Below are positions 36,504 to 44,812 of a stretch of 64,000 nucleotides of DNA, in pieces. The stretch spans positions 248,001 through 312,000 of the forward strand of contig NZ_REFH01000007.1 in assembly GCF_003688495.1 (NCBI RefSeq), written 5' to 3'. How positions within the stretch are numbered: the stretch's first letter is position 1; every line of letters starts with the position of its first letter. The translations under genes and the position numbers were made by a program. The notes beneath the pieces are model-generated. The model had not been told where the DNA came from. It made no database searches and saw only the letters and a list, made by a program, of their open reading frames with translations. This stretch comes from Flavobacterium weaverense. GTDB taxonomy: Bacteria > Bacteroidota > Bacteroidia > Flavobacteriales > Flavobacteriaceae.

Positions 36504-37259
36504 ATGAAAAATAAAATCGGAATAATTTGTTTGATTTTCTTTACCCAATTAATTTTTGCTCAAAATGAAAATAGGAAACCCTTGCATGGTCAGTTTCAAA
36601 ATGAAACTGCACTTGTCGATAATGGCTACGTTTTTAATTTAAATTCGAAAACTCGCACCTTTATAAGTAACCAAGGTTTTTTTGATATTTTGGCAAAAGC
36701 CAAAGATACTTTGCTAGTATCAAGTGCTACCTTTAAGTCGCGTAAAATCGTTCTTCAAGACAAAGATTTTTTAAAGCCATTATTAGTTCTCAACTTAGAA
36801 TCGCAAACCACGATTCTTAATGAAGTTATTGTGAAAGGGAAAACAGAAATAAAGCCAGCAATTCCAAGTTCTCAAAAAATTGTTGATATGGAGTTTATCG
36901 ATGATGTTCAATCTTCCCCTAAAAATAGAGCGATGCCATCTGATGGAACCATAGAAAACGGAATGGACTTTGTTCGAATGTTTAAAATGGTTTCTAAATT
37001 ATTTAGAAAAGATAACGCTGAAAAGGCGGAGTCAATTTCACAACTAGGATTTGCTGATGCTGTTTCAAAAGGTGTAGATCGCTATTTTTTTACAAATACC
37101 TTGAACTTGAAAGTGGATGAAATTGGACTTTTTCTTGATTATTGTGAAAATGATCCAAAATCGAAAACATTATTAAAAGAAAAAGATGAATTTATGTTGA
37201 TCGATTTTTTAATCACCAAGAATGAAGAGTTTAAAAGAATTACTAATTTTGAAAAATGA
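36504..37259 (+). CDS. secreted carboxypeptidase-regulatory-like protein, array member 4 (divergent)
   Basis: The protein has 251 residues and a signal peptide (MKNKIGIICLIFFTQLIFAQ). The beta-sandwich part is shared (LHGQFQNETALVDNGYVFNLNSK, then TFISNQGFFDILAKAKDTLLVSS). The C-terminal half differs from members 1-3: it has no GII..G...Y.PAERKL block but keeps a similar helical layout with RYFFTNTLNLKVDEIGLFLDYCEN. It is followed by DUF6702, overlapping by four bases (ATGA). It may be the oldest copy (inference). Confidence 0.7.
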   Translation: MKNKIGIICLIFFTQLIFAQNENRKPLHGQFQNETALVDNGYVFNLNSKTRTFISNQGFFDILAKAKDTLLVSSATFKSRKIVLQDKDFLKPLLVLNLESQTTILNEVIVKGKTEIKPAIPSSQKIVDMEFIDDVQSSPKNRAMPSDGTIENGMDFVRMFKMVSKLFRKDNAEKAESISQLGFADAVSKGVDRYFFTNTLNLKVDEIGLFLDYCENDPKSKTLLKEKDEFMLIDFLITKNEEFKRITNFEK

Positions 37260-37759
37260 AAAAAACAATTTTAATTACATTTTTAGGTTTTTTATTTTTA
37301 ACCCTTACTTCCTTTAGTGCGCATAAGTTCTACGTTTCGCTCTACCAAGTAAATTATGCTCCTGAAAAGAAGATGTTACAGATAACAGCAAGGTTATTTG
37401 TTGATGATGTGAATAACAGTATTGGAAAAAAGTATAAAAAGAAAATGAATCTAGGTTCTGAAACGGAAACGGTAGAGGATTTAAATTTGTTTAAAAAATA
37501 TTTCAATGAAAAATTTTCTATCAAAGTAAATGGTCAACTTAAATCTGCCCAGTTCTTAAGCAAAGAAATGGAGGGAGATGTGCTTATTTGTTACTTCAGT
37601 ATTAAAGATATTAACAAGGTAACTGGATTAGAAATTTACAATGCTATCATCACCGAAGGAAACTCAGAGCAGCAAAATATTATGCATTTTAATGTTTTAG
37701 GAGTGAAAAATACGTTGCTTTTTAGTGAATCATCATCTAAGGGCATGTTAAAATATTAA
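37256..37759 (+). CDS. DUF6702 family exported protein
   Basis: This protein of 167 residues has a signal peptide (MKKTILITFLGFLFLTLTSFS) followed at once by AHKFYVSLYQVNYAPEKKMLQITARLFVDDVNNSI, which is the recognisable DUF6702 opening. The fold is probably an all-beta sandwich. It overlaps the preceding gene by 4 bases, so it is translationally coupled to the array, and an M1 peptidase follows after 63 bases. The three appear to be one envelope-peptidase locus. The function is unknown. Confidence 0.75.
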   Translation: MKKTILITFLGFLFLTLTSFSAHKFYVSLYQVNYAPEKKMLQITARLFVDDVNNSIGKKYKKKMNLGSETETVEDLNLFKKYFNEKFSIKVNGQLKSAQFLSKEMEGDVLICYFSIKDINKVTGLEIYNAIITEGNSEQQNIMHFNVLGVKNTLLFSESSSKGMLKY

Positions 37760-37822
37760 TTATATAAGATAGATTTATATAAAATTGTTATTTTCACAGA
37801 TTGAAAAACCAGATTTAAACCT

Positions 37823-40066
37823 ATGAGAAAATTATCCTTATTATTATTTCTTCCGGCACTATTGTTTGCTCAAGAAAAAACACCTGCATCTGCTACTAAA
37901 GAACCAGGCAGATACGACAACAATAAGTTCAGTCAAATGTATGATTTGTTAGCAACTCCTAACATGTTTCGTACTGCATCTGGAGCGCCAGGTCCAGCAT
38001 ATTATCAACAACAAGCTGATTACAAAATAGACATTGAGCTAGATGATAAAAATTCTAGCATCAAAGGTTCTGAGGTAATTACATATCATAATAATTCTCC
38101 AGACACTTTGGAGTATTTATGGATACAGTTAGACCAAAATCAAGCAGCAAAAACTTCTGAAACACCTTTAGCAGATAGCCAAAGAATGGAGCAGGTTTTT
38201 CCAGCATCAAATTTTGCTAATAAATTTTTGAAACAAGATTTAGATCGAGGATTTAATATTGAGTCGGTAAAAGATATAAAAGGTAGCCCATTGTCTTACA
38301 CGATTAATCACACAATGATGCGTATTAATTTAGTAACACCTATGAAACCTGGAGAGAAAATCTCTTTTTCGATTAAGTGGAATTACAACATCAATAACTA
38401 CAGAGTAGAAGGTGGTCGTTCAGGGTATGAATTATTCGAGAAAGATGGTAACAAACTTTATGTAATTGCTCAGTTTTATCCAAGAATGGCCGTTTATAAC
38501 GATGTTGAAGGATGGCAAAATATGCAATTCTGGGGAACAGGTGAATTTACATTGCCTTTCGGTAATTTTGATGTAAACATTACAGTTCCAGCTGATCACG
38601 TTATGGAAGCTACTGGTGATTTAATGAACAGAAGTGAAGTTTTCACGCCTGAGCAAGTAAAAAGATATGAGTTGGCATTGAAAACGTACGACAAGCCAGT
38701 TGTTATTGTTACTCAAGCGGAAGCGGAAGCAGCTGAAAAAGGATTCTCAAACAAGAAGAAAACTTGGAAGTTTAGTGCTAAGAATGTAAGAGATTTTGGT
38801 ATTTCTACTTCGAGAAAATTCATTCTTGATATGATGGCTGTGAAGTTAAGTGAAAGGTCAGTAATGGCAGTTTCTATATATCCTAAGGAAGCAAATCCTT
38901 TTTGGGGTGAAACAGCAACACGTACTGTAGCGCACACATTGAAAAGCTACTCGTCACATACTTTTGATTATCCTTATCCAAAAGCTGTTTCAGTATCTGC
39001 AGAAGATCAAGGAATGGAATATCCTATGATTTGCTGGAATTACGGTCGTCCTGATGAAAATGGGGTGCTAAGTGAGCGTATTAAAAATGGAATGATTGGA
39101 GTTACAATCCACGAAGTAGGACACAACTTTTTCCCAATGATTGTAAACTCTGATGAGCGTCAATGGTCATGGATGGATGAAGGATTGAATACATTTTTAC
39201 AATATGTAGCTGAACAAGAAATGGGAACAAACTTCCCTTCAAGTCGTGGTCCTGCTAGTAAAATCGTTCCTTACATGAGTGGAGATCAAAAATTCTTAGA
39301 ACCTATCATGTCTAACTCTGAAACTATAGCTCAGTTTGGTGCAAACGCTTACGGTAAGCCTGCAACAGGATTGAACATTTTGAGAGAGACAATTATGGGA
39401 AGAGAATTGTTTGACCATGCCTTCAAAATTTACGCAAATAGATGGAAATTCAAGCATCCTACACCAGAAGACTTTTTTAGAACTATGGAAGATGCTTCTG
39501 CAGTAGATTTAGACTGGTTTTTTAGAGGATGGTTTTACTCAACTGATTTTGTAGATATTGGAGTTAAAGATGTAAAACAATATTTTGTAACTGAAACGCC
39601 TACAAAAGAATTGAAAGACGCTATTGTTAAAAGAGGTCGATTTGGCGAAGAAAAAGGTCCTTTTGTATATTTAGTTGCAAGTACAAGCGGAGAATTATCT
39701 TCTAAAAATAAGAAAGCGTTAAAAATTGAAGATGTTAATTTACTTTCAGACTATGTGAACACAAAGTTTACTGCCGAAGAAAAATCAAAATTAAAATCTC
39801 CTAAGTTTTTCTACGAAGTAGAGTTCAATAAACCAGGTGGAATGCTAATGCCTATCATTGTTGAATTAACTTATGAAGATAATACAACTGAGATGTTCAA
39901 ATATCCAGCACAAATTTGGAGAAAAAATAATGATACCGCTAAGAAAGTATATGCTACTGAAAAAGCAATCAAGAAAATCCAAATAGATCCAAAATTAGAA
40001 ACAGCTGACATCGATGTCACTAATAACACTTGGCCAAAACAAGAAGTAAAATCTAAATTTGACTAA
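37823..40066 (+). CDS. M1 family zinc metallopeptidase
   Basis: This 747-residue enzyme has a signal peptide (MRKLSLLLFLPALLFAQ). The gluzincin site is complete: His430-Glu-x-x-His434 (HEVGHN), with the third ligand Glu453 after 18 residues (SWMDEGLN). The N-terminal part, with DYKIDIELDDKNSSIKGSEVITYHNNSPD, is the M1 beta domain. It probably acts as a periplasmic or outer-surface aminopeptidase. GMEYPMICWN replaces the common GxMEN exopeptidase motif (usually GAMEN), so the N-terminal amine recognition loop is unusual and the specificity is uncertain. It ends with its own terminator. Confidence 0.93.
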   Translation: MRKLSLLLFLPALLFAQEKTPASATKEPGRYDNNKFSQMYDLLATPNMFRTASGAPGPAYYQQQADYKIDIELDDKNSSIKGSEVITYHNNSPDTLEYLWIQLDQNQAAKTSETPLADSQRMEQVFPASNFANKFLKQDLDRGFNIESVKDIKGSPLSYTINHTMMRINLVTPMKPGEKISFSIKWNYNINNYRVEGGRSGYELFEKDGNKLYVIAQFYPRMAVYNDVEGWQNMQFWGTGEFTLPFGNFDVNITVPADHVMEATGDLMNRSEVFTPEQVKRYELALKTYDKPVVIVTQAEAEAAEKGFSNKKKTWKFSAKNVRDFGISTSRKFILDMMAVKLSERSVMAVSIYPKEANPFWGETATRTVAHTLKSYSSHTFDYPYPKAVSVSAEDQGMEYPMICWNYGRPDENGVLSERIKNGMIGVTIHEVGHNFFPMIVNSDERQWSWMDEGLNTFLQYVAEQEMGTNFPSSRGPASKIVPYMSGDQKFLEPIMSNSETIAQFGANAYGKPATGLNILRETIMGRELFDHAFKIYANRWKFKHPTPEDFFRTMEDASAVDLDWFFRGWFYSTDFVDIGVKDVKQYFVTETPTKELKDAIVKRGRFGEEKGPFVYLVASTSGELSSKNKKALKIEDVNLLSDYVNTKFTAEEKSKLKSPKFFYEVEFNKPGGMLMPIIVELTYEDNTTEMFKYPAQIWRKNNDTAKKVYATEKAIKKIQIDPKLETADIDVTNNTWPKQEVKSKFD

Positions 40067-40081
40067 GCAATTATAAAATCT

Positions 40082-40110
40082 AAAAAGACTCTGAAAAGAG
40101 TCTTTTTTTT
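40082..40110 (+). terminator. terminator after the M1 peptidase
   Basis: The stem AAAAAGACTCT/AGAGTCTTTTT with a 4-base loop is followed by a long T run. Confidence 0.85.
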
Positions 40111-40146
40111 TATGAAATATTTAAAAGTAGCAGGTTCAAAAATTGG

Positions 40147-40154
40147 TATCTTTG
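40147..40154 (+). promoter_or_regulatory. -7 promoter box of tatA
   Basis: TATCTTTG matches TAnnTTTG and lies 21 bases before the tatA ATG. No clear -33 TTG box was seen. Confidence 0.45.
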
Positions 40155-40175
40155 TAGCAATAAAAAACAAAATAT

Positions 40176-40577
40176 ATGTTTGGTATAGGTGGAGGGGAAT
40201 TAATTTTCATCATGTTTATAGTTTTAATGCTTTTTGGGTCTGATAAAATACCTGAAATTGCACGTACAATGGGTAAAGCAATGGCGCAACTTAAAAACGC
40301 CACAAACGATATTAAAAGCGAAATTCAAAAGGGTGCAGATAATAGTGGTTTTGACGCTAAAACGTTAGGAGATTTACGAGTTAATTTAACTAGTGAAGTT
40401 ACTAAGATGAAGGAAAATCTTTTAGGTGATACTTCCCAGTTTCATGACATGGCTGGAAATATTACTTCTGAAATAAATAAAGCTAAAGATAATATGTTAG
40501 GAGATGTAAACGCCTCGGTGGAATCAACCAAAGAAATTATTGATGATATTCCAGGACCTATAAAACGTCAAATGTAA
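40176..40577 (+). CDS. tatA: Sec-independent twin-arginine translocase TatA/TatE-type subunit
   Basis: This inner-membrane pore-forming subunit of the Tat export system has 133 residues. The N-terminal transmembrane helix (MFGIGGGELIFIMFIVLMLFGSDKIPEIARTMGKA) contains the conserved Phe-Gly hinge region and Pro, and an amphipathic helix and charged tail follow. A tail this long is more TatB-like, so the gene could be the TatA or TatB counterpart. It overlaps the PAP2 gene by one base, which indicates a shared transcript. Confidence 0.9.
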   Translation: MFGIGGGELIFIMFIVLMLFGSDKIPEIARTMGKAMAQLKNATNDIKSEIQKGADNSGFDAKTLGDLRVNLTSEVTKMKENLLGDTSQFHDMAGNITSEINKAKDNMLGDVNASVESTKEIIDDIPGPIKRQM

Positions 40578-41149
40578 TGTTGGAAAAATTACTTTCTTTA
40601 GATACTGATTTATTACTTTTTTTAAATGGTTTAGGTTCGCCAGCTTACGACGGACTTTGGTTGTTTATAACAAAACAAAGCAATTGGATTCCTTTGTTCT
40701 TATTGTTGTTATATGTCATATTTAAAAAATTAGGAGCAAAGCAAACTTTGTATCTACTTCTATTTGTTGCTCTTTTAGTGACTTTTACGGACCAAATGAC
40801 AAATGTATTCAAGAATGGTTTTCAGCGTTTACGACCGTGTAACAATCCTGAAATCAACACGATTTTGCGTGTAGTGCAAGTTAGAAGATCTTTTAGTTTC
40901 TTTTCTGGGCATGCATCAAACTCAATGGCTGTTGCAACCTTGCTATATTTTACTTTAAGATCTTACTTTAAGTATTTTGGTTTGATTTTTATATGGCCAT
41001 TTATTTTTGCTTACAGTAGAATTTATATAGGATTACACTATCCACTAGATATTCTAACGGGCTATTTATTTGGTGCTATATTTGGATTTTTGATGTTTAA
41101 AATCTATCGCGCAGCACAACAAAAGTATTTTCCAAAGCCTATCTTATAA
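40577..41149 (+). CDS. PAP2 family phosphatase
   Basis: This is an integral-membrane protein of 190 residues with about five or six hydrophobic segments. The PAP2 signature is visible as KNGFQRLRPCN (Lys and Arg of motif 1), SFFSGHASNSMAV (motif 2 His) and YSRIYIGLHYPLDILTGYLFG (motif 3 His). It is likely a phosphatase acting on undecaprenyl pyrophosphate or phosphatidic acid in the membrane. It is co-transcribed with tatA (TAATG overlap). Confidence 0.92.
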   Translation: MLEKLLSLDTDLLLFLNGLGSPAYDGLWLFITKQSNWIPLFLLLLYVIFKKLGAKQTLYLLLFVALLVTFTDQMTNVFKNGFQRLRPCNNPEINTILRVVQVRRSFSFFSGHASNSMAVATLLYFTLRSYFKYFGLIFIWPFIFAYSRIYIGLHYPLDILTGYLFGAIFGFLMFKIYRAAQQKYFPKPIL

Positions 41150-41171
41150 CTTTTCGAATTTTCTATTTTAT

Positions 41172-41813
41172 CTATAAAATCCGACTTACGGTCAAGCCAT
41201 CACGAATAGGAAGTAATACAGTTTCTACTCTAGGATCGTTTTTTAGTAAGTCATTATATTCCATTATTATTTTTGTGCTCAAATCATTTGGATTTACTTG
41301 TTCAAGAACTTTACCACTCCACAAAACATTATCAGACAAAATAATCCCTCCTTTATTCATTTTTGGTAAAATCAATTCAAAATAGTTGAGATAATTTTCT
41401 TTGTCTGCATCGATGAACACTAAGTCAAATTTCCGTTCTAACGTTGGAATTATAGAAACTGCTTCTCCCAAATGCTGAAAAATCTGTTTTCCCCATGGAG
41501 ATTTATTGAAGTGTTTTCTTTGAAAGTCAACTAATTCTTCTTTAATATCAATTGTATGTAGCGTTCCGTTTTCTTGCATTCCTTCACACAAGCATAGTGC
41601 TGAATAGCCAGTATATGTGCCAATTTCTAGAATATTCAGTGGTCGAATAAGTTTTGCTAACATACTTAAAACTCTACCTTGAAAATGCCCGCTCAACATG
41701 CGAGGAAGTAGTATTTTCTGATATGTTTCTTTATTTAACGCTGCTAATAATTCAGGTTCTTTTTCAGAATGTTGCTCAATGTAATCTTCTAGTTCTTGGG
41801 ATATGAAATGCAT
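41172..41813 (-). CDS. O-methyltransferase, catechol/caffeoyl-CoA type
   Basis: This SAM-dependent methyltransferase has 213 residues from ATG 41813; an upstream TTG at 41831 is less likely because a -7 box lies directly above it. Motifs include LNILEIGTYTGYSALCLCEGM (SAM motif I), LHTIDIKEELVDFQRKHF, and FDLVFIDADKENYLNYFELILPKMNKGGIILSDNVLWSGKV, typical of the divalent-metal-dependent family. The substrate is unknown. The gene is a single leftward unit. Confidence 0.88.
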   Translation of the reverse strand: MHFISQELEDYIEQHSEKEPELLAALNKETYQKILLPRMLSGHFQGRVLSMLAKLIRPLNILEIGTYTGYSALCLCEGMQENGTLHTIDIKEELVDFQRKHFNKSPWGKQIFQHLGEAVSIIPTLERKFDLVFIDADKENYLNYFELILPKMNKGGIILSDNVLWSGKVLEQVNPNDLSTKIIMEYNDLLKNDPRVETVLLPIRDGLTVSRIL

Positions 41814-41838
41814 TATTTTAATTATTTTCAATTGTCGA

Positions 41839-41846
41839 CAAAGTTA
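41839..41846 (-). promoter_or_regulatory. -7 promoter box of the O-methyltransferase gene
   Basis: On the minus strand this reads TAACTTTG, matching TAnnTTTG, 26 bases upstream of ATG 41813. It supports that ATG over the TTG at 41831. Confidence 0.45.
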
Positions 41847-41882
41847 TCAAATTATCAAATCAACAAATCAAGAAATTGTCAT

Positions 41883-41890
41883 TAAATTTG
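41883..41890 (+). promoter_or_regulatory. -7 promoter box of rlmN, probably giving a leaderless mRNA
   Basis: TAAATTTG matches TAnnTTTG and ends 5 bases before the rlmN ATG at 41895. In Bacteroidetes the start of transcription lies about 4-7 bases after the final G, so the ATG would be at or next to the RNA 5' end. Confidence 0.5.
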
Positions 41891-41894
41891 CAGC

Positions 41895-42938
41895 ATGGAA
41901 ATTGATAAAAAAGACATACGAGCCTTATCTAAAGAAGCATTGAGAGAGTTTTTTGTTACGCACGGCGATAAAGCTTTTCGTGGGAATCAAGTTTACGAAT
42001 GGCTCTGGAGTAAAGGCGCACATAGTTTTGATGATATGACAAATGTTTCAAAAGAAACAAGAAATATGTTAGAAGCTAATTTTGTCATCAATCATATCAA
42101 TGTAGATACGATTCAACGCAGTGAGGACGGAACTGTAAAAAATGCTGTCCGATTACATGATGGTTTAGTGGTTGAATCGGTTTTAATTCCAACAAATACC
42201 AGGACAACGGCTTGTGTATCTAGTCAAGTAGGTTGTAGTTTAGATTGTAATTTTTGTGCGACAGCGCGACTTAAAAGAATGCGTAATCTAGAGCCAGCTG
42301 AAATTTATGATCAAGTAGTAGCTATAGATAAAGAAAGTAGATTGTACTACAATCATCCTTTATCTAACATCGTTTTTATGGGAATGGGTGAACCGCTCAT
42401 GAACTATAATAATGTGTTGAAAGCAATTGAAATGATCATTTCGCCAGAAGGTTTAGGGATGTCTCCAAAAAGAATTATGTTATCAACTTCGGGAGTTCCA
42501 AAGATGATTAAAAAATTAGCTGACGATGATGTGAAATTTAAATTAGCAGTATCGCTACATTCTGCTATTGATGAAATTCGCTCGCGAATAATGCCTTTTA
42601 GCGCTAATTTTCCGCTTGCAGATTTACGTGAATCATTAGAATATTGGTACAGAAAAACTAAAAGTAAAATTTCATACGAATATGTTGTTTGGAAAGGAAT
42701 TAACGACAATAAAGAATCAATAGATGCATTAGTTAAATTTTGCAAATACGTTCCTTGTAAAGTGAATTTGATTGAATACAACCCAATTGATGATGGCGAA
42801 TTTCAACAAGCTTCAGAGGAATCTATAAATGCTTACATAAAAGCATTAGAAACCAGCGGAATTGTTGTAAAAGTTAGACGAAGCCGTGGAAAAGATATTG
42901 ATGCTGCTTGTGGCCAACTTGCAAATAAAGAAGCTTAA
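41895..42938 (+). CDS. rlmN: 23S rRNA (adenine-2503-C2)/tRNA (adenine-37-C2)-methyltransferase, radical SAM
   Basis: This radical SAM enzyme methylates A2503 of 23S rRNA and A37 of some tRNAs. The cluster motif CxxxCxxC is Cys114-SLD-Cys118-NF-Cys121. The second catalytic Cys lies at 339 in DAACGQL near the C-terminus. GMGEPLMNY and LSTSGVPKMI are further family segments. Its 347 residues match RlmN. It is followed by a polyprenyl synthase gene with its own promoter. Confidence 0.96.
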   Translation: MEIDKKDIRALSKEALREFFVTHGDKAFRGNQVYEWLWSKGAHSFDDMTNVSKETRNMLEANFVINHINVDTIQRSEDGTVKNAVRLHDGLVVESVLIPTNTRTTACVSSQVGCSLDCNFCATARLKRMRNLEPAEIYDQVVAIDKESRLYYNHPLSNIVFMGMGEPLMNYNNVLKAIEMIISPEGLGMSPKRIMLSTSGVPKMIKKLADDDVKFKLAVSLHSAIDEIRSRIMPFSANFPLADLRESLEYWYRKTKSKISYEYVVWKGINDNKESIDALVKFCKYVPCKVNLIEYNPIDDGEFQQASEESINAYIKALETSGIVVKVRRSRGKDIDAACGQLANKEA

Positions 42939-43002
42939 TTTTTTTCTTTTTAAATAAGCTCTAAAACAAGGAAAGCAGTTGTAAGATTGTAGGCTAAAAA
43001 CG

Positions 43003-43010
43003 TATCTTTG
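43003..43010 (+). promoter_or_regulatory. -7 promoter box of the polyprenyl synthase gene
   Basis: TATCTTTG (TAnnTTTG) has a TTG at 42979-42981 as a possible -33 box with 21-base spacing. The ATG at 43017 is 7 bases after the box, so the leader is very short. An upstream TTG start at 43008 lies inside the box. Confidence 0.55.
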
Positions 43011-43016
43011 GCCTTA

Positions 43017-43994
43017 ATGAATATTACTTCACAAATAAAACAGCCCATTTTCAAAGAAATGGAACTTTTCGAGAAAAAGTTCTATCAATCGATGACCTCA
43101 CAAGTGGCTTTGCTGAACAGAATCACCTATTATATTGTCAACAGAAAAGGGAAGCAAATGCGACCGATGTTTGTTTTTCTAACGTCAAAAATGGTTTCAG
43201 CAGGAATTGTAAATGAGCGAACTTATCGTGGAGCGTGCGTTATAGAATTAATTCATACCGCGACCTTAGTTCATGACGATGTAGTAGATGACAGTAATAG
43301 ACGAAGAGGTTTTTTCTCAATTAATGCACTTTGGAAAAATAAAATTGCAGTATTAGTTGGAGATTATTTATTATCAAAAGGACTTTTACTTTCTATAGAT
43401 AATGGCGATTTTGATTTGCTTCGAATAATTTCTGTTGCGGTGCGTGAAATGAGCGAAGGAGAATTACTTCAAATTGAGAAAGCGCGAAGACTTGATATTA
43501 CTGAAGAGGTTTATTACGATATTATTAGAAAAAAGACAGCGACACTTATTGCTGCTTGTTGTGCTCTTGGTGCAAAATCTGTAATTGAAGATGATGCTCA
43601 AGTAGAAAACATGAGAAAATTTGGCGAACTCATTGGAATGGCATTCCAAATCAAAGATGATTTATTTGATTACACTGATGAAGCTATTGGGAAACCGACA
43701 GGAATTGATATTAAGGAGCAAAAAATGACATTGCCACTAATTCATGTTTTGAATACTTGTACTTCAAAAGAAAAAAGCTGGTTGATCAATTCTATTAAAA
43801 ATCATAATAAAGATAAAAAAAGAGTAAGAGAAGTTATTGCTTTTGTTAAAGACAATAATGGTTTACTTTATGCGGAAGACAAAATGATTGAATTTCAGCA
43901 AGAAGCACTTTTACTATTGAATAATTACCCAGATTCTGAGTATAAAGATGCTCTGATCTTAATGGTTAATTACGTAATTGAACGAAAAAAGTAA
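43017..43994 (+). CDS. polyprenyl synthetase
   Basis: This enzyme of 325 residues condenses isopentenyl diphosphate units to a long-chain prenyl diphosphate, probably for menaquinone side chains. Both Asp-rich motifs are present: the first at residues 87-91 (DDVVDD, with the FARM motif) with RRRGFFS after it, and the second in QIKDDLFDYTDE. FQIKDDLFD and GIDIKEQKMTLPLIH are family blocks. The ATG at 43017 is chosen over TTG 43008 because the latter lies in the -7 box. The chain length cannot be read from sequence. Confidence 0.92.
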   Translation: MNITSQIKQPIFKEMELFEKKFYQSMTSQVALLNRITYYIVNRKGKQMRPMFVFLTSKMVSAGIVNERTYRGACVIELIHTATLVHDDVVDDSNRRRGFFSINALWKNKIAVLVGDYLLSKGLLLSIDNGDFDLLRIISVAVREMSEGELLQIEKARRLDITEEVYYDIIRKKTATLIAACCALGAKSVIEDDAQVENMRKFGELIGMAFQIKDDLFDYTDEAIGKPTGIDIKEQKMTLPLIHVLNTCTSKEKSWLINSIKNHNKDKKRVREVIAFVKDNNGLLYAEDKMIEFQQEALLLLNNYPDSEYKDALILMVNYVIERKK

Positions 43995-44119
43995 ATCAGA
44001 ATATTGATAAAATGAAAAATTCTTTAAATTTTTCATTTTATTTTGATTTTTAATTCACTTATAATGAGTTGGTTAATTTCTTTCGTTAACTAATTTTTAA
44101 ATATTTTAATTCTACATGC

Positions 44120-44143
44120 AACCTTTTTGCATCTATTCTCGTC
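44120..44143 (+). promoter_or_regulatory. ECF-type promoter (AACC-N16-CGTC) before the sigma factor operon
   Basis: AACC at 44120-44123 and CGTC at 44140-44143 are separated by exactly 16 bases, the typical -35/-10 pattern of ECF sigma factor promoters. It lies about 110 bases upstream of the ECF sigma gene, suggesting autoregulation. The AACCTTTTT and TCGTCTAT context fits. Confidence 0.65.
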
Positions 44144-44220
44144 TATGTAAGTAGAAGTCCCATTCAATGTCAAAAAGCAATTATAATTAAAAATTTTGCT
44201 GTTAGTATTGAACTTTCAAA

Positions 44221-44244
44221 TTGCCATTGAATTTTGCCATTGAA
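44221..44244 (+). repeat. 11-bp direct repeat just before the sigma factor gene
   Basis: TTGCCATTGAA occurs at 44221-44231 and again at 44234-44244. The second copy overlaps a candidate TTG start at 44234. It may be a regulator or slipped-strand site, or chance. Confidence 0.5.
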
Positions 44245-44251
44245 ACTATTT

Positions 44252-44812
44252 ATGAAAGTAATCAATTTACATCAACGAGAAAGTGAATTAATCCAGTTAG
44301 CTGTCGATAATAATCGACAAGCGCAGCAGCAGATTTACACTCAGTTTTCTCCCAAAATGTTAAGTGTTTGCCGTCAATATATAAAAGACATTCATCAAGC
44401 TGAAGATATTATGATAACCGCTTTTATGAAAGTGTTTGTTAATCTTAAGAATTTCCAGCAGAGTGGAAGTTTTGAATGTTGGATCAGGAAAATTATGGTA
44501 AATGAATGTATTTCCTTTATTAGAGTCAATAAGAAAATAAAATACATTGAAGACGAAACTTTTTTTGAAGAGCGCTTTAATAATGTCGAAAGTAAATTTT
44601 CAATAGAAGATATTCAGTTTTTGATTGATGGTTTACCAGATGGTTATAAAATGGTTTTTAATTTATTTGCAATTGAAGGTTTTAAACATCATGAGATTGC
44701 CGAACTTTTAGGTATTAGCGAAGGAACGTCGAAGTCTCAATTATCACACGCTAGAAAAATGTTGCAAGGACAGATTAACAAGTCAAAAAATTATAGTTAT
44801 GGAACTGAATAA
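44252..44812 (+). CDS. ECF-type RNA polymerase sigma factor
   Basis: This sigma-70 family extracytoplasmic-function factor has 186 residues from ATG 44252. An upstream TTG at 44234 would add MPLKLF but lies in a direct repeat. Region 2 reads SVCRQYIKDIHQAEDIMITAFMKVFVNLKNF; region 4 reads LPDGYKMVFNLFAIEGFKHHEIAELLGISEGTSKSQLSHARK. A typical ECF promoter precedes the gene. It overlaps the next gene by 14 bases, so the two are translationally coupled. Confidence 0.93.
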   Translation: MKVINLHQRESELIQLAVDNNRQAQQQIYTQFSPKMLSVCRQYIKDIHQAEDIMITAFMKVFVNLKNFQQSGSFECWIRKIMVNECISFIRVNKKIKYIEDETFFEERFNNVESKFSIEDIQFLIDGLPDGYKMVFNLFAIEGFKHHEIAELLGISEGTSKSQLSHARKMLQGQINKSKNYSYGTE

